Source of the DNA: Paraphaeosphaeria minitans
Lineage: Eukaryota; Ascomycota; Dothideomycetes; Pleosporales; Didymosphaeriaceae
DNA length: 64,000 nt
Direction of reading: 5' to 3'
Assembly: GCA_015832175.1 (NCBI GenBank)
Contig: WJXW01000018.1
Location: 496,001-560,000, forward strand
In this document: positions 10,947 to 22,409 of the stretch, piece after piece
Layout of the letters: each line of letters starts with the position of its first letter
Numbering within the stretch: the first letter of the stretch is position 1
The notes under the pieces: model-generated
What the model was told of the DNA's origin: nothing
The model's input: the letters and a program-made list of their open reading frames with translations, nothing else
Databases searched by the model: none
Program-made: the position numbers and the translations under genes

Positions 10947-12030
10947 CTATTGCTGGAAGAGATGAATGACGGACTGGTACTTGGTATCTCCAGGTGGGTT
11001 CAGCTGGGTCGCGAGAACACCATAAGAATGTCCTCTCCGATCAATCCACCATCTCTGGAAGGGCGCCCCACCCCACTGGGTCCATCCAGCTTGCAGCCCG
11101 TCTTTGGTCGTCAGGCCTATCAAGCATAAGAGACCGTGCGTTCATTCGCCAGCTCCTGGAGTTGCGGCGATGGATTCGCCAGGAATCATAGCAGAGGGTA
11201 TAGCTGGATTCGCTTGGGTCTTGTTCCGTGCAGCATCTGCCGTGGGCGACATCCTCGACGTAAACAAGGTATCTACAGGATGGATTTGAGAAGCTGAAGG
11301 TAGCATTCCGCCGTGCTAACGAACCGATGCTACCACACTGATCTTTGTGATCGAGCATGAGGTTCCTCGTGCTCTCTAGATACGCGTTTTGGTCACTTAG
11401 CCGCTCATTTGGTGAGGGTCGGCCGACCAGGGCTGGCAGATGTGCGGCAACATCGTTGTGGGTGCGAGCCTCAAACGTCGTGTCGTCCGTGCCCAATCAG
11501 TCGAAGTTGTTCTTGCGCATGTAGTCCTCCAGTGTGCAGCTGTTTGCTCTAGCAATAATCAGACCAGCGACATTATGGCCAGGCCCGTGATTCCAACCAG
11601 TGCCAGGTTCAAAGAGGAGTGGCATCGTGAATGCATCAGGTATTTGGCCGTGCATCGCTTGATAGCCCTCTCCACGCCACTGGCGCCACTGCAAGAGCAT
11701 ACCGAGATGAAATTCATAAACTAAGCCCGAGGTGTACGCGACAAATTTGCCTGCAGTGAGATTCTCTTATGCAACTTGCAACACAAGTTGTCTGTCTTCG
11801 AAGCCCATCAAAATCAGAGGCTGAATCCATTCGGCAAAAGCCGGTCTATATCGTCCGGTGATTCGAGGCCAAAGGAAATTGCGTTCGACGCACTGCAGAG
11901 CTGCTATAGACGTAACAAAATTGGACATGGTTGCGAACTACATAGGTGCCCTGATCGTCAACACATCAGGCGAAGGATCAAGCCGGAACGTGCCGTATGC
12001 AGCAAGGAAATGTTCTTTCTCCACTGCTCC
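10947..12030 (-). pseudogene. Decayed beta-lactamase-fold serine hydrolase
   Basis: Fragments in family order run down the minus strand: VTSIAALQCVER, a segment reading SPDDIDRLLP that shifts frame into PLILMGFED, KFVAYTSGLVYEF, LLQWRQWRGEGY, MPLLFEPGTGWNHGPG, LEDYMRKNNFD, LGTDDTTFE, AHLPALVGRPSP and finally GWTQWGGAPFQRWWIDRRG and ATQLNPPGDTKY in another frame. These match the class C beta-lactamase/esterase family, with HTSGL and FEPGTGW landmarks. Stops interrupt it at 11938-11940, 11767-11769 and 11497-11499. Frameshifts lie near 11830 and between about 11130 and 11330. It cannot make a full enzyme. The last stop, TGA after NNFD, is one C-to-T step from CGA. Confidence 0.75.
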
Positions 12031-13904
12031 TTCTGTAAAATGTTCAGTCAATCTTCAGACAGTGTTCAAAAATTGTTTTCTTTTGACAACTGCAGGGTCG
12101 AGTCAGAGAGAGATGGCAGCTCTGCTGCCAACCAAGTGACTGTACAACTCAAACCGCATACAATTGTTGTCTCATCAATGTTTTTGCTTTTTTGTACGAC
12201 GTGGGGGTTGGGTGGGTAGGGAGCTTGTGCCGCATGACAGAAAAAGCAAAGGGATCGATGAGACTTCGGCAGCAGCCCCGCAACCAAACGCTCAGCCCCA
12301 GGGCTGCCAGCCATTTTGCAAGCTTCATCTAAGATACAAAAAATACTTGCACTATGGTGGTTCTTTGTATGAATATAATCTCGAAGCAACAGGGCTGTCG
12401 CTTTACTCTACGCCGTGAGATCAATAAGTGTACCCTTTGATCGGCGTTACCTAGGTACCTTAGATCTATCGTACGGTACCTACCTACCTAGGTAACGAAT
12501 TTCGGATGCGAAAGCCGATGGCCAAGAGGTACAACCAGCTCTTTCCAACTCTAAGCTCGTTACCATCGGACAGTAATTCTCGTCGCTAGCGGCTATGTAT
12601 GATGGCTTGTTCTCGCAGAAGACTTATACATGACATCTGCTCACGCTTTCTGTGCAGCTGCAGCCATCCGCCATTTGGTGCATGAGTCTTGTTTCACATA
12701 CAACTCATCCCACATCGGCCGGGATGTCGTCCGAGGTTATTTGCTTAAAACAACTCGCATTACACCAACAGGACGGGTGCAAAACCTTCTGATCCTCAGC
12801 AAATAATGGCGAATTGTACACACACCCTCGGAAAAATAACAATGCGGAGATACAAACGAATGAAGCAGTCATTGCCCAGCTACTCGCTTACACTCTCATG
12901 CACAAAATTGGGACCGGCCTTCCTGGCTTAATGTTGACTGCTGTGGTCACACAATGCAACGTCGATGCACGGCTTGTGGCCCAGATTTGAAATTTCGAAG
13001 AGACAATTGACAGTCGGTTACACATGATCTCGGAGCGTTCCCTGCATCGCACGCAAAGGCTTGCGCGCAGTCCTGCAAATCGGGCATACAAGCCGAATAT
13101 ACAGCACGGCCTTGTTCGCGTGGACATGGGAGATCCAATCGAAGCCGCCAGTACATCACTGTACGCCCACAGATCGAGCCGTCGATTGCAAATAGCGGAT
13201 TTTCCGGCGTCTAAAGTATCGTTCCATTAACACCCGAAAATGCGACGAGAAGTGCGCGTCGAGCTAAGCCATAAACACTACCCTTTGCAGCAGCGACAAC
13301 TTTACGAAACTCGCCGCGAAAAAGCAAAGCAGTTTTTCAGATACCACGGACTTCAAACTCGAATACCTCTTATGGTGAGCTTGCAATGAACTTAGCAATC
13401 GTATACATACATAGTAAAGTTCGGCACGACGACCTACCTGTGAATGAAAACCCAGACAGCGCTTGTTTGACGTTTGCCATGGTGCCTGCCAACCGTTGAG
13501 TGTTCCATGGTGGGCTTTCTCTTTATCGTGCTTCGACAGACCGAGCACCAAACCGCATAGGTGTGGCGCCCGAGATTGTCAATACCTTGCTGCACTGACC
13601 CCTTCAAGTCGTGCAACAGCACCCCTCCCAAGTACATTAACGGTTGCTTCAGATCCGGATTTGCGCCAGGAAGAGTCTCAGGACTTTACTGGGTGGAAAC
13701 CCTGCTTGCTTTTTGAATGAGCAAGCTCGACTTCTTGCACAATGACAGCTCGCCTCCGATCTCGACGCCATGATCTGGATCTGGTGCTACCGAACCATAT
13801 GCACTTATGGCAGGCATGCCCCGACTTCTCCACACGCAGCTAACTTTCAGTCTCCTTTAGAGTTTGGCTAGTGACTTGATTATCGCGACGCGTGAACTGC
13901 CACC
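12031..13904. other. Long gene-free stretch
   Basis: There are 1.9 kb with no supported gene. It holds a GGTACC/TAGGTA cluster at about 12448-12495. Open frames are short and lack recognisable motifs. The last part must carry the promoter of the rhodopsin-domain gene. Confidence 0.5.
12448..12495. repeat. GGTACC/CCTAGG-rich palindromic cluster
   Basis: Overlapping copies of TACCTAGGTACC and ACGGTACCTACCTACC form a locally self-complementary stretch. Similar clusters recur at 40955-40996, 41220-41250, 44570-44585 and 44760-44790. Confidence 0.6.
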
Positions 13905-15353
13905 ATGCCCGGTGGTATACATCCTCCTTTGTCAGTAATACTACAATGGCCAAAACCGAACTACATCAGCCCGGTCACTAGACCAAACGTTGCGACCATA
14001 GTAGCCTGTGTTTTTGGGCCCCTTACAGCTCTCCTTCTTTTCGCGAGACTGTGGGTCAGAATCCGGGTGCAACGAAACGCAGGCTTGGACGACTGGTTGA
14101 TGATAGCAGCGATTGTAAGCGTAGTACTTCAACGGCGTGTATGCATCCCTACTGACAGCACAAGGTACCGCTTGGTGCGCTGACAGTTATCATCCCTTTG
14201 GGTAACTTACTTCTTCCCTCGAACTAGGACAAGGCGTTGCTAAACGACAACAGCGTCAGACGTGTACGGCTTCAACAAACACGTGTGGGATGTCCAACCG
14301 CATTTCTACGTTATTGAAAGAAAATACGTTCTGGCAATCGAAACGGTTTTCTGCGTCGGCTCGGGGCTCATCAAAGTGTCCATCCTTCTATTCTACAAGC
14401 GCCTGGGCTCTCGTGCCGTCTCCAACACCTACCGCTGGGCGATCAGACTGACCATAGCCTTCATAACGGCATACTCCATCGCGTTCGCGCTCGTGCCGAT
14501 TTTCGGCTGTCAGCCTATATCCGCGTTCTGGGACCAAATCGACATCATCAAGACGGCGATGGGCTATGAATACAAATGCTTCAATGAAGGCGCAGACGTT
14601 TTCTCCGCTTGCATGATTTCCACAGCCCAGGATTTACTCACTGCTATACTTCCTACCTTTCTATACTGGAAGCTTCAGATTCCAATTCGTCAAAAGATCG
14701 CTTTATTCGGAATTTTCGCGATCGGTTACGGCGTAGTCGCAATTGGGGCACTGCGCTCGTACTTCTCTTGGAAGATCTTTTTCGATACATATGATGTTAC
14801 CTGGTTCACATGGTACACCTGGAATTGGACGCTGCTTGAGATTCATATGGGGGCTATGTGTGCTAACGCGCCGGCACTGAAGATGTTCTTCACACAAGTT
14901 CTCCGCATCAAAAGTTTAAGTTCGGGTTCAAGATCTCACACGAAGAGCTCCGGTACTAAGACATCAACGTACTCGAAACTATCAGTGTGGAAGTCCAATC
15001 AGAAATTTCGTCAGTATGGTCACATCTCCGAGCCCTATCCCGAGTCATTCGGTAGCAACGTCGATCTCCCGGCGCAGCAAGATGCTCAGGTCAGAAAGCC
15101 AACAGCATCCAAGCGGAATTCCGACGTCACGATATTTCCCAACCTAGAGGACATTGAACTGGGTATTTTTCGCACGCAGTCTCAACCACGAGACGAAACG
15201 TATTGCATCTCACACAGCCAGGAGAATCTTCAAGCATTGCCACGAATGCCGTCGCCATACCCTGCAGCACTGCTACCTCTGCCAACAGACCCGGGTCCAT
15301 CTACCTACGAAAACCACGATAGGAAGAAACCGACATGGCAGAGTTGGTCATGA
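13905..15353 (+). CDS. Rhodopsin-domain (Pth11-like, no CFEM) integral membrane protein
   Basis: Three exons: 13905-14114, 14165-14201 and 14260-15353; 446 aa. Seven hydrophobic segments follow an extracellular-type N-terminus. Landmarks are RLWVRIRVQRNAGLDDWLM (helix 2 and the GxDDW motif), YGFNKHVWDV, VGSGLIKVSILLFYKRL, the FGCQPISAFWD loop and an ISTAQDLLTAILP helix. The C-terminal 150 residues are a Ser/Thr/Lys-rich tail. These proteins form a large fungal family that includes the appressorium receptor Pth11. There is no CFEM domain here, and the ligand is unknown. The middle exon is only 37 nt; the acceptor of intron 2 could instead be at 14253, adding two residues. Confidence 0.85.
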
Positions 15354-15839
15354 ATCAGACCGATCGTTTTTCGGCATCTCTTCATCAAGGTTTCGTACTC
15401 TGTGAGCCTCGCAAGCGACCTAATGGTCGGCGCTGGCACGTAGATACACTTTTACTGTTTTCGTTTGGTTGTCCGTCCACATGCCTCCGTGGTCTTCTAT
15501 TATTTCAATCGTAAGACTTTGGAGGCAATTTGGTTGCAGAAAGAACTGATCGCTGCGCGATCGAGACAACTAATATCTGAAACATGCGGAGCGTGTTCCA
15601 TGATACCCGATGTGATGTCAGTTGTTCTGTTTTAACGCTTAGACTAGACTATTCAATGTCTTCGCATCAAACTCGGCTCTCGCTAGACAAAGTTCAGTCA
15701 GACAGGTGACTGAAGACCCTCTCGTCAATATGAGCCTCCGATAAAGACTGAATTCATTAGTCATCGCGTCGCAGTGAACCGCACAGAACCGCAGCGAACC
15801 GTTTGCTCCTCTCAAAGAAACTAATGACGCCATTGAACC
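15354..15839. other. Intergenic, converging 3' ends
   Basis: These 486 bases lie between the ends of two convergent genes. No gene was seen. Confidence 0.5.
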
Positions 15840-16439
15840 CTACTTCGACTCCAGCTTAATAGCCTCATGCTCCTCATACCTCCTTTGTGCCTCCTCTAAA
15901 TCCTGCCTCTCAAGTCTCCACCTCTCCTCGTCACTCAGCTTTGCTCTTCTCTTCGCCTCGTGCTTGGCTTTCCTTATGTCTTCGCGCGACAGACCCTCAT
16001 ACTCTTTGTTATCTCCCCTATGCTGATCCCCAAGCCCGAGACTTTTTCCAATTGCACTTCCGCCATACGCTGCGGCGTTTCCGAGTCCTTTGCCTAGACC
16101 AGTGACGGTGCCGAAAATGCCGGTGCCCACAACATGTACGGCGTTGCCTGTGGTATCAACGACTCCTTTTACCGCGCCGCCTGCTGTGCCTGCGAGAACC
16201 GTCGCAGCATGTTGGGCGTGTGTGAGGGCGTTTTGATCGTACTCGTCAGAAGACGACGACTCATCCTCATTTCCATCCTCGTCTTGGTCTTTCTGCCTGT
16301 TCGCATGAATATCCCTGCCCTCATCACCGCAATGTGACGTACTCAGAACTTACTTCGCGCGTCCCATCGCTTGCTGCTGTTTCTTGTTGCCGGGGAGTAG
16401 ATCGAGGTCTATGAGGCGGTTGCTGAGAACTTTGACCAT
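15840..16439 (-). CDS. Small conserved-looking protein of unknown function
   Basis: Two exons, 16439-16354 and 16296-15840, with a 57-nt intron; 180 aa, phases agree. The N-terminus is MVKVLSNRLIDLDLLPGNKK. An acidic-Ser stretch (DEDGNEDESSSSDEY) follows. A Gly/Val/Ala-rich middle (about residues 65-115; GTAGGAVKGVV, GIFGTVTGLGKGLGN) could form membrane-associating helices. A strongly charged C-terminal helix (LSREDIRKAKHEAKRRAK, then EERWRLERQDLEEAQRRYEE) ends it. I do not recognise the family. The domain layout and good intron signals argue that it is a real gene. Confidence 0.7.
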
Positions 16440-17316
16440 TGCAAGGTGCAATTACTGTTGCTGCACGATGATGTGTGGGGCCTCGCAGGGCCAGTGATGT
16501 CTGTTACATAAGGGTGGGAGGAGGCGTGCGGGGGTGCGTCATGATGTAGCGCGATAGCGGGAGCTAAATGGTCTCACGTAAGGGTACCTACCGTGTTGTG
16601 GTGGTGTCCTTGTGAGTAGGGCCGACTTGGAGTACGTTGTATGAATGTAGCCCCGGTTGAGCTTCAACTTCAACCTCAAACCGAATAATTATACAAATGA
16701 CAACATTAAACCAATCATATCGATGATTATCGTACTTACATCACAAGCCAATGCTTATATTGAGGATGCGAAAGCACATTTGAGGTGACGTTCTTATAAG
16801 TAGGAACCAAGACATTTCACGTGAAACCACTGCAACTCCGCGGAAATGGCCTAACATCAGGCTACGAATGCTGTTCAATGGTAGACAACAGGAAGCCTTC
16901 CAAATGGAACGTTTCATTAAAAGGCTTGGTGAAGCGCAGAAACCTGAATCCTTCGCTGATCGTATGGGCACTGGTACTGCGAGACGAATGACAGCTTAGG
17001 CTTATAATACCAGTGGCACGATGGTCCATGTATACATTGAGCCTTCCTATCTGCCAAGTGTTGAGTGAACAGCCTATGGTATGATTAGAGCGTACGCACT
17101 TAATGCCTCAACGGATTACGCTCCTGCCGTAAAATTATCGATTTATGCCATAATGAATTCCATGAAAGATGAAATACCAACGTGAAGAAAGAGATACGGT
17201 GACTAGTACATACATGTAAGAGTAATTAACATGAGGCCGTCACGGAATGTCGAAGGCGTAATGAGGCTACCCATCTGAGGTAGAAAAACAGACTGGTAAT
17301 AGTTCCCTTACCATCC
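16440..17316. other. AT-rich gene-free stretch
   Basis: About 880 bases, visibly more AT-rich than its surroundings at 16680-17300. No gene or terminal repeat was recognised. It could be old decayed sequence. Confidence 0.45.
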
Positions 17317-18067
17317 TTATACATCCTTTTTCGGATTTTCTCCACTCTCCATCGCCCTCCTTACATCTGCTAGCCTGCTCGGTGTATATTCATCGTGGAA
17401 TGGTTTCAATCCTAGCAGTTTTGTCACTGGCTTGAGAGCCGCATACAGGCCATGCGTTATATACCACCCGGCTGGACCCGGTACAATCTCAATATAACCA
17501 TCCGCAGATATCATTATAAGCAGTTGCTGTAGCGGTAGCTTCCACCCAAAGACATCTTTGTCGACTGTGACGGAAAAAATGTGCCGAAAGAACATCTCTT
17601 TTGCACCATCGACTATGCCATCGGAAAGAATGGTTAGCTAATGATTACACGTTAAGCCGGGATGTAATATTGGACGACATACAAGGATCGCTCCATTCCT
17701 CGATAATCATGTCCTCGTCATCTCCCTCTCCCGGCTTTGCATCTCTATCTGCCCGGCAGATATCATGTACGACCATCCTGGGAATCTTGATCTCGCCATC
17801 TTCTGGAGTAAACACCTTCCAAGTGCTTCCCAGCCTTATCTTCGCGCGACCTTGAACTATGCGCATGTATTCATCGTAGTCCTCATGCCAGTGCGCGCCA
17901 ACCTGGAATTTGCTCCCTTTAGGCGCGATGGCGCGAGTGATGCGGTAATTGGTCTCGGCGGTGGGATAGAACAAGGTGACATCTTGGTTGGTCTGTTTGT
18001 CTACCTTGTTGTAGCTGAGAGCCACGCTCTCGGTAGAGATTTGCGAGGTTGTGTCAGTAAGTGTCAT
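17317..18067 (-). CDS. Cupin-fold protein
   Basis: Two exons, 18067-17683 and 17612-17317, with a 70-nt intron; 226 aa in phase. A cupin core lies at residues 50-110, with the metal-site-like run VGAHWHEDYDEYMRIVQGRAKIRLG (two His, then an acidic group) followed by a second barrel segment, PRMVVHDICRAD. After the barrel, EEWSDPFDGAKEMFFRHIFS leads into a hydrophobic helix and a basic C-terminal tail. Single-domain cupins of this sort include dioxygenases, isomerases and binding proteins; nothing here fixes the reaction. No signal peptide is visible, so a cytosolic location is likely. Confidence 0.8.
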
Positions 18068-19522
18068 TGCTGTAGATCAGAGTCAATGAAAGCAGAAGAA
18101 TGCGCAAAAATGCAAGCTGGCCAGGCTGAGATGCCAGCGCATTTATGCTGTGATAGTGGCTCGTCGAGCGTTGCTAGTGTCAGCTTAGATAGGTGAATGG
18201 GCTGGGGCGGAAACTGGGGGGAAGGGGGGCTAAGCGAGGCTGGACATTGTCGAGGCGATATACACAACCACTCGTCCCCAGCCTCATGTGGAATCGTAGT
18301 CCGAAGAAAGCTCTTTCCAATTACCGGACGTGCCCAAAATACGCTCTACTGTATAAGTCAATACGTGGTGTTTCATCGCCGACTATGCGTTCTAGGTGTA
18401 GCCCTTCGACCCCTTTGCGGATATGAATTCAAAGGAGAGTTTCCATATAGCTCGGAGACAAATGGACGGCCAATTGTCAACATGATATGGGAGTTTGATG
18501 AGTAGTAGGTAGTATCTCGAGATGTTCTAGAACCCCGTATAAATTCAGAACTCAGCGTGCATTTTTATCGAAGACATGTGGAACTGAAGCCAAGCCTGCG
18601 GATTCTGTTCGTAGCTTGCAAGGTTCCCTGTATCCTACCCATAACTACAACAAGCAAACAGTGGGTTGCTCACATGTATCTGAAAATGGACTTAGCTCCA
18701 GAGGACATGTCGTAGAATTCATGCGAAGGCAAACCAGTCGACGATGTTCATCTATTAATGCGATATCACCGTTGTACGATCCTTTGCAGCTAGATCTTTA
18801 TCGCTTCAAAACTACATACTTTCTTGAACAGTGCTTTCTTCTCGGCTGTCTTGGGGGCTGCAAGCTATCACGACTTGTCGAAAAGATACAGCCTCGTTGA
18901 AAGAATAGGCGGAAGGGCTTGGTGTAACTACTTAGGGCTGATTTTAGTAAGCAAGTTCCTTGGAGAAGTTCTTACGATACATTATTCCAGCAGTTCGCCT
19001 AATCAGGTATGCTGCAGAAACTTCCCCAACTTGTCTCTCCATCGATTATTCATCCATCACTGCCAAGATGTTTAAAATCTTTGTGCGACTTGGCCTTCCA
19101 TGTGACTTGCAACTGCTTCGTCGTTGCAACCCGACGTGCATCTGCAGCTGATGAGTAGTGTTGTTGCACCACGAGAACTGCCACCCGACGACGGTTTCGT
19201 GACTTGATATCCACACAGATATCGGATGGGCATATCGGCAGATACTGGCTAAAATGCAATCATCGAACCTGATATAGCCAAACAAAGGAAGAGATGGAGC
19301 CAATGACCATCATGCACGCTACCCCGCACCGTAAACGGACCACTAGTCAACCCAGACGTCAGCCGAGAACCATTCAGTTGGAGACTGTTGCATGCGGCAG
19401 GTATGAGGGTCATCCAGCCGGTTGGCAATAAAGGATAGACTTGTCCGTCCCTTGCGTCGCAAACTCGCTTTCCACTCCAACGGAATCGCGAGTCCAAACA
19501 CAAGAACATCGAAACCGGACAT
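18068..19522. other. Gene-free divergent spacer
   Basis: These 1.45 kb lie between two divergent genes. No supported gene was seen; short frames lack domains. The promoters of the cupin gene and the MFS permease must lie at its two ends. Confidence 0.5.
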
Positions 19523-21229
19523 ATGGCCAGCGTAACAAACGACATGAAGGTTGGAGCTGAGAGTCAGGAGAGTAAGATTGATGATGTGGGGGAGAAAAGA
19601 GAGGTATCGGATAGCGAGCTTGAAGCTACGGCCATTGATTATGACGGGCCCGAAGCCCGTCGAATTTTAGCCAAAGTCGATTGGAGACTGGTGCCAGTGT
19701 TGTCGCTCCTGTACCTTGTCGCCTTTATCGATAGGAGTAACAGTAAGGCTTCGCTGCACAATCGAGATATTGGTCTTCAGTAAGCTGACCGGGTACAGTT
19801 GGAAACGCGAAGGTTGCAGGACTGACGACTGACCTGAACATGCATGGGCTACAGTACAACACTGCAGTGACGCTGTTCTTCGTACCGTATACGCTTCTCG
19901 AGGTTCCGAGCAATATTGTGCTGAAGTTGATGAGACCAAGCCGATGGATCGCGATTTTAATGCTCGCGTGGGGCCTGGTCATGACGCTGATGGGCTTGAT
20001 AACCAGCTATGGGGGTCTCCTTGCAGGACGGTTTTTCTTAGGCGTGGCTGAGGTACGTCATCTGCCCAATAATGATATTCTACGATCACGCTTTCTGACC
20101 ATTCCCAGTCCGGTTTCTTTCCTGCCGCGACTTTTCTCTTAACGCTATGGTATCGCCGATACGAAGTACAGCGTCGCATGGCTGTTTTCTACGTTGCTGC
20201 ATCGCTTTCGGGTGCGTTTTCTGGTCTACTGGCTTTTGCCATCCAGAAACTCGACGGATATGATGGTCGAGAAGGCTGGCAGTGGATATTTATCATCGAG
20301 GGTCTGATTCCGGTCGCTTTAGCTCTCGTCATCTGGAAAGCTCTTCCCGATTCGCCTGAAACAGCGAGCTTCTTGACACAGACCGAACGGGACTTCCTCG
20401 TACGAAGACTCGCCGAGGAAACAGGAAGCGGTCATGGCAAGGTTACTAATCAAGATAAGATGGGCAAGAACTTTGTCATTGCAGGAATGTCTGATTGGAA
20501 GGTTTGGGCTGCCGTTGTGATTTTCTGGGGGAACACAGTAGGCGTGTACGGGTATGTCATATCTCCCTACCGAATATAACTAGAGCGGTGCAACTGAGTA
20601 GCAATAGCTTCACAGCGACAGTACCCACTGTTATCAACGGACTCGGCTATTCAGCGGCCAACGCGCAGCTCCTCACGATTCCCATCTACGTCTTCGCCTC
20701 GATTATGACAATCATATTTGCCTGGTGGTCCGATAAGCTCCAGACCCGCTCGCCCTTTATCATTGCCGGTTTCTTGACTGCCTGCTGCGGGTTCATTGCC
20801 CAATTGGCGATTCCACATCCGAAACACCCTGGTTTAACGTACGGCTTTCTCTTCCCAGTGGCAGGTGGACTATACTGTCCCTTCATCATTCTCGTTTCGT
20901 GGATTGCGAATTCGCTGGCACCGTCTAGCAAGCGGGCAGTTGGTATGGCGTTGTTGATCAGTGTTGGAAATATGGGAGGCATCATGGGCAGCAACATCTA
21001 TCTGGAGCGGGAAAAACCAAAGTACACGACAGGGTTCGGGGTGTCACTTGCTATGTGCTGTGGATCGGTTCTCATGACTGTTGTGCTCAGGTGGGCCTAC
21101 CAGAGAGAGAACCACAAGCGTGAAGCGCTATTGAGGGAACATGGCGAAGACGCGATCCGAGCACGGTACTCGGACGCGGAGATGTTGGACTTGGGCGACA
21201 AGAGTCCTTTCTTCAAATACACCCTTTGA
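19523..21229 (+). CDS. MFS permease of the anion:cation symporter type (allantoate/nicotinate-like)
   Basis: Four exons: 19523-19742, 19799-20052, 20109-20551 and 20608-21229; all three introns are 56 nt; 512 aa. Family signs are KVDWRLVPVLSLLYLVAFIDRSN at the first helix, NIGNAKVAGL, YNTAVTLFFVPYTLLEVPSNI, and the RFFLGVAESGFFPAATFLLTLWY motif. WIANSLAPSSKRAVGMALLIS marks the C-terminal half. About 12 helices are expected. Relatives (yeast Dal5, Tna1) import carboxylate vitamins or allantoate with protons at the plasma membrane. The substrate here is not predictable. Confidence 0.92.
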
Positions 21230-22409
21230 GCAGACTGTGTATACGGATTGTATCGGAAGCGAACATACGGCACCTCCTTGGCTTACACTCCGTTTACCGG
21301 CTTACACTCCGTTTACCATGATAGTGTTTCCATCAACAAACCTCAGAGTAGCAGTGGTATAGAGCCTCGCGATTACATACATAACTTCGAGGCACGCATT
21401 TATTCTACGCATGCTAGCTACGTGATTGTGCTTTCTACTCTCCTTAGAATAAGCACAATGTTTTCGTGTAGCTGTCACGCGACAGATACACTGATACGAC
21501 CTCGGCAAAGTCTTGGTCGCACCTGACGATCTCCTGTTTCGTAGATCTCCTAGATGGTATGTACCAAAACCGGACCGAACATACAAAGCTTAGGAGGTTC
21601 TCAGTGGACAGATGCAAAGTCACGTGAGCAAAGGAACAAGGCTCCCTCCCCACCAGATCACTTGTCAAATTTATTGGCTGTGCGTCCCAGACCGCTTAAC
21701 TCAATGTCTGTCTGCACTTCGCCAAAGTCACTGTTGCGCCGCGAAATTAATGGATCCGTGAAGGATCGGCACGTTTCGGCGCGTCTCATGCCCGCAAATT
21801 TCGTGTTCCTCGCTTTGCTTCCTCTTTCGGGCGGTCGTGTTGGGGGCCGCTTTGCACGCGCTTTGCACCGGTCAGTTGACATTCCCACAACCACATGATC
21901 TGCAAGTATGCATCGCAAGAAGAACTCGGTCGAAGACACTGCCCTTTGCATCCAGATCGTTATCGCAAACTTCAAGAATCGATCAAATCCGGTGCCAAGG
22001 TCCGCATCTGCCCCGTTCGCGAGTCATGGAATCGATGAAAACCAGGCCACAACCGTCAGGCTGCACCATCGCGTAACCGCACAAATGATCAAGTGCGATA
22101 CCCCTGAAGTTGCCAAGCATTTGCCTTCTTCTCTATACGAGCGGCCAGCCCTAAAATAACGCCATTCTCGTCTGCTTGAGGTTAGACGGTCTAGATGGGC
22201 CCCAATCGTCCCAGGGCGAGGCTGTTCGGGAGATTGGCATTGGCCAGTGCGTCACGATGCCGAGCAAACAACAGCGAAATTGTCGTATCGCGGTCCAAAA
22301 GGAGCTTGTTATAATGACTGCGAGAGCCCTGCGAGGCGGAGCCGGCAGCCTGGCATTCCTCACCTCCGAAAAGCAGCTTTGCGACTGCTATCGCTGGAAA
22401 CACGACAAG
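21230..22409. other. Spacer with a 19-bp tandem duplication
   Basis: These 1.2 kb hold no supported gene. Just after the MFS stop a 19-base unit beginning GGCTTACACTCC is duplicated head to tail (21280-21317). The right part is the 5' flank of the Tyr-rich protein gene. An in-frame extension upstream of that gene's signal peptide is open but looks non-coding. Confidence 0.5.
21280..21317. repeat. Perfect 19-bp tandem duplication
   Basis: Two exact, adjacent copies, each starting GGCTTACACTCC and ending GTTTACC. Confidence 0.9.

Noticed and set aside
22176..22409. Upstream extension of the Tyr-rich protein
   Set aside because: Would bury a clear signal peptide; sequence lacks coding character.
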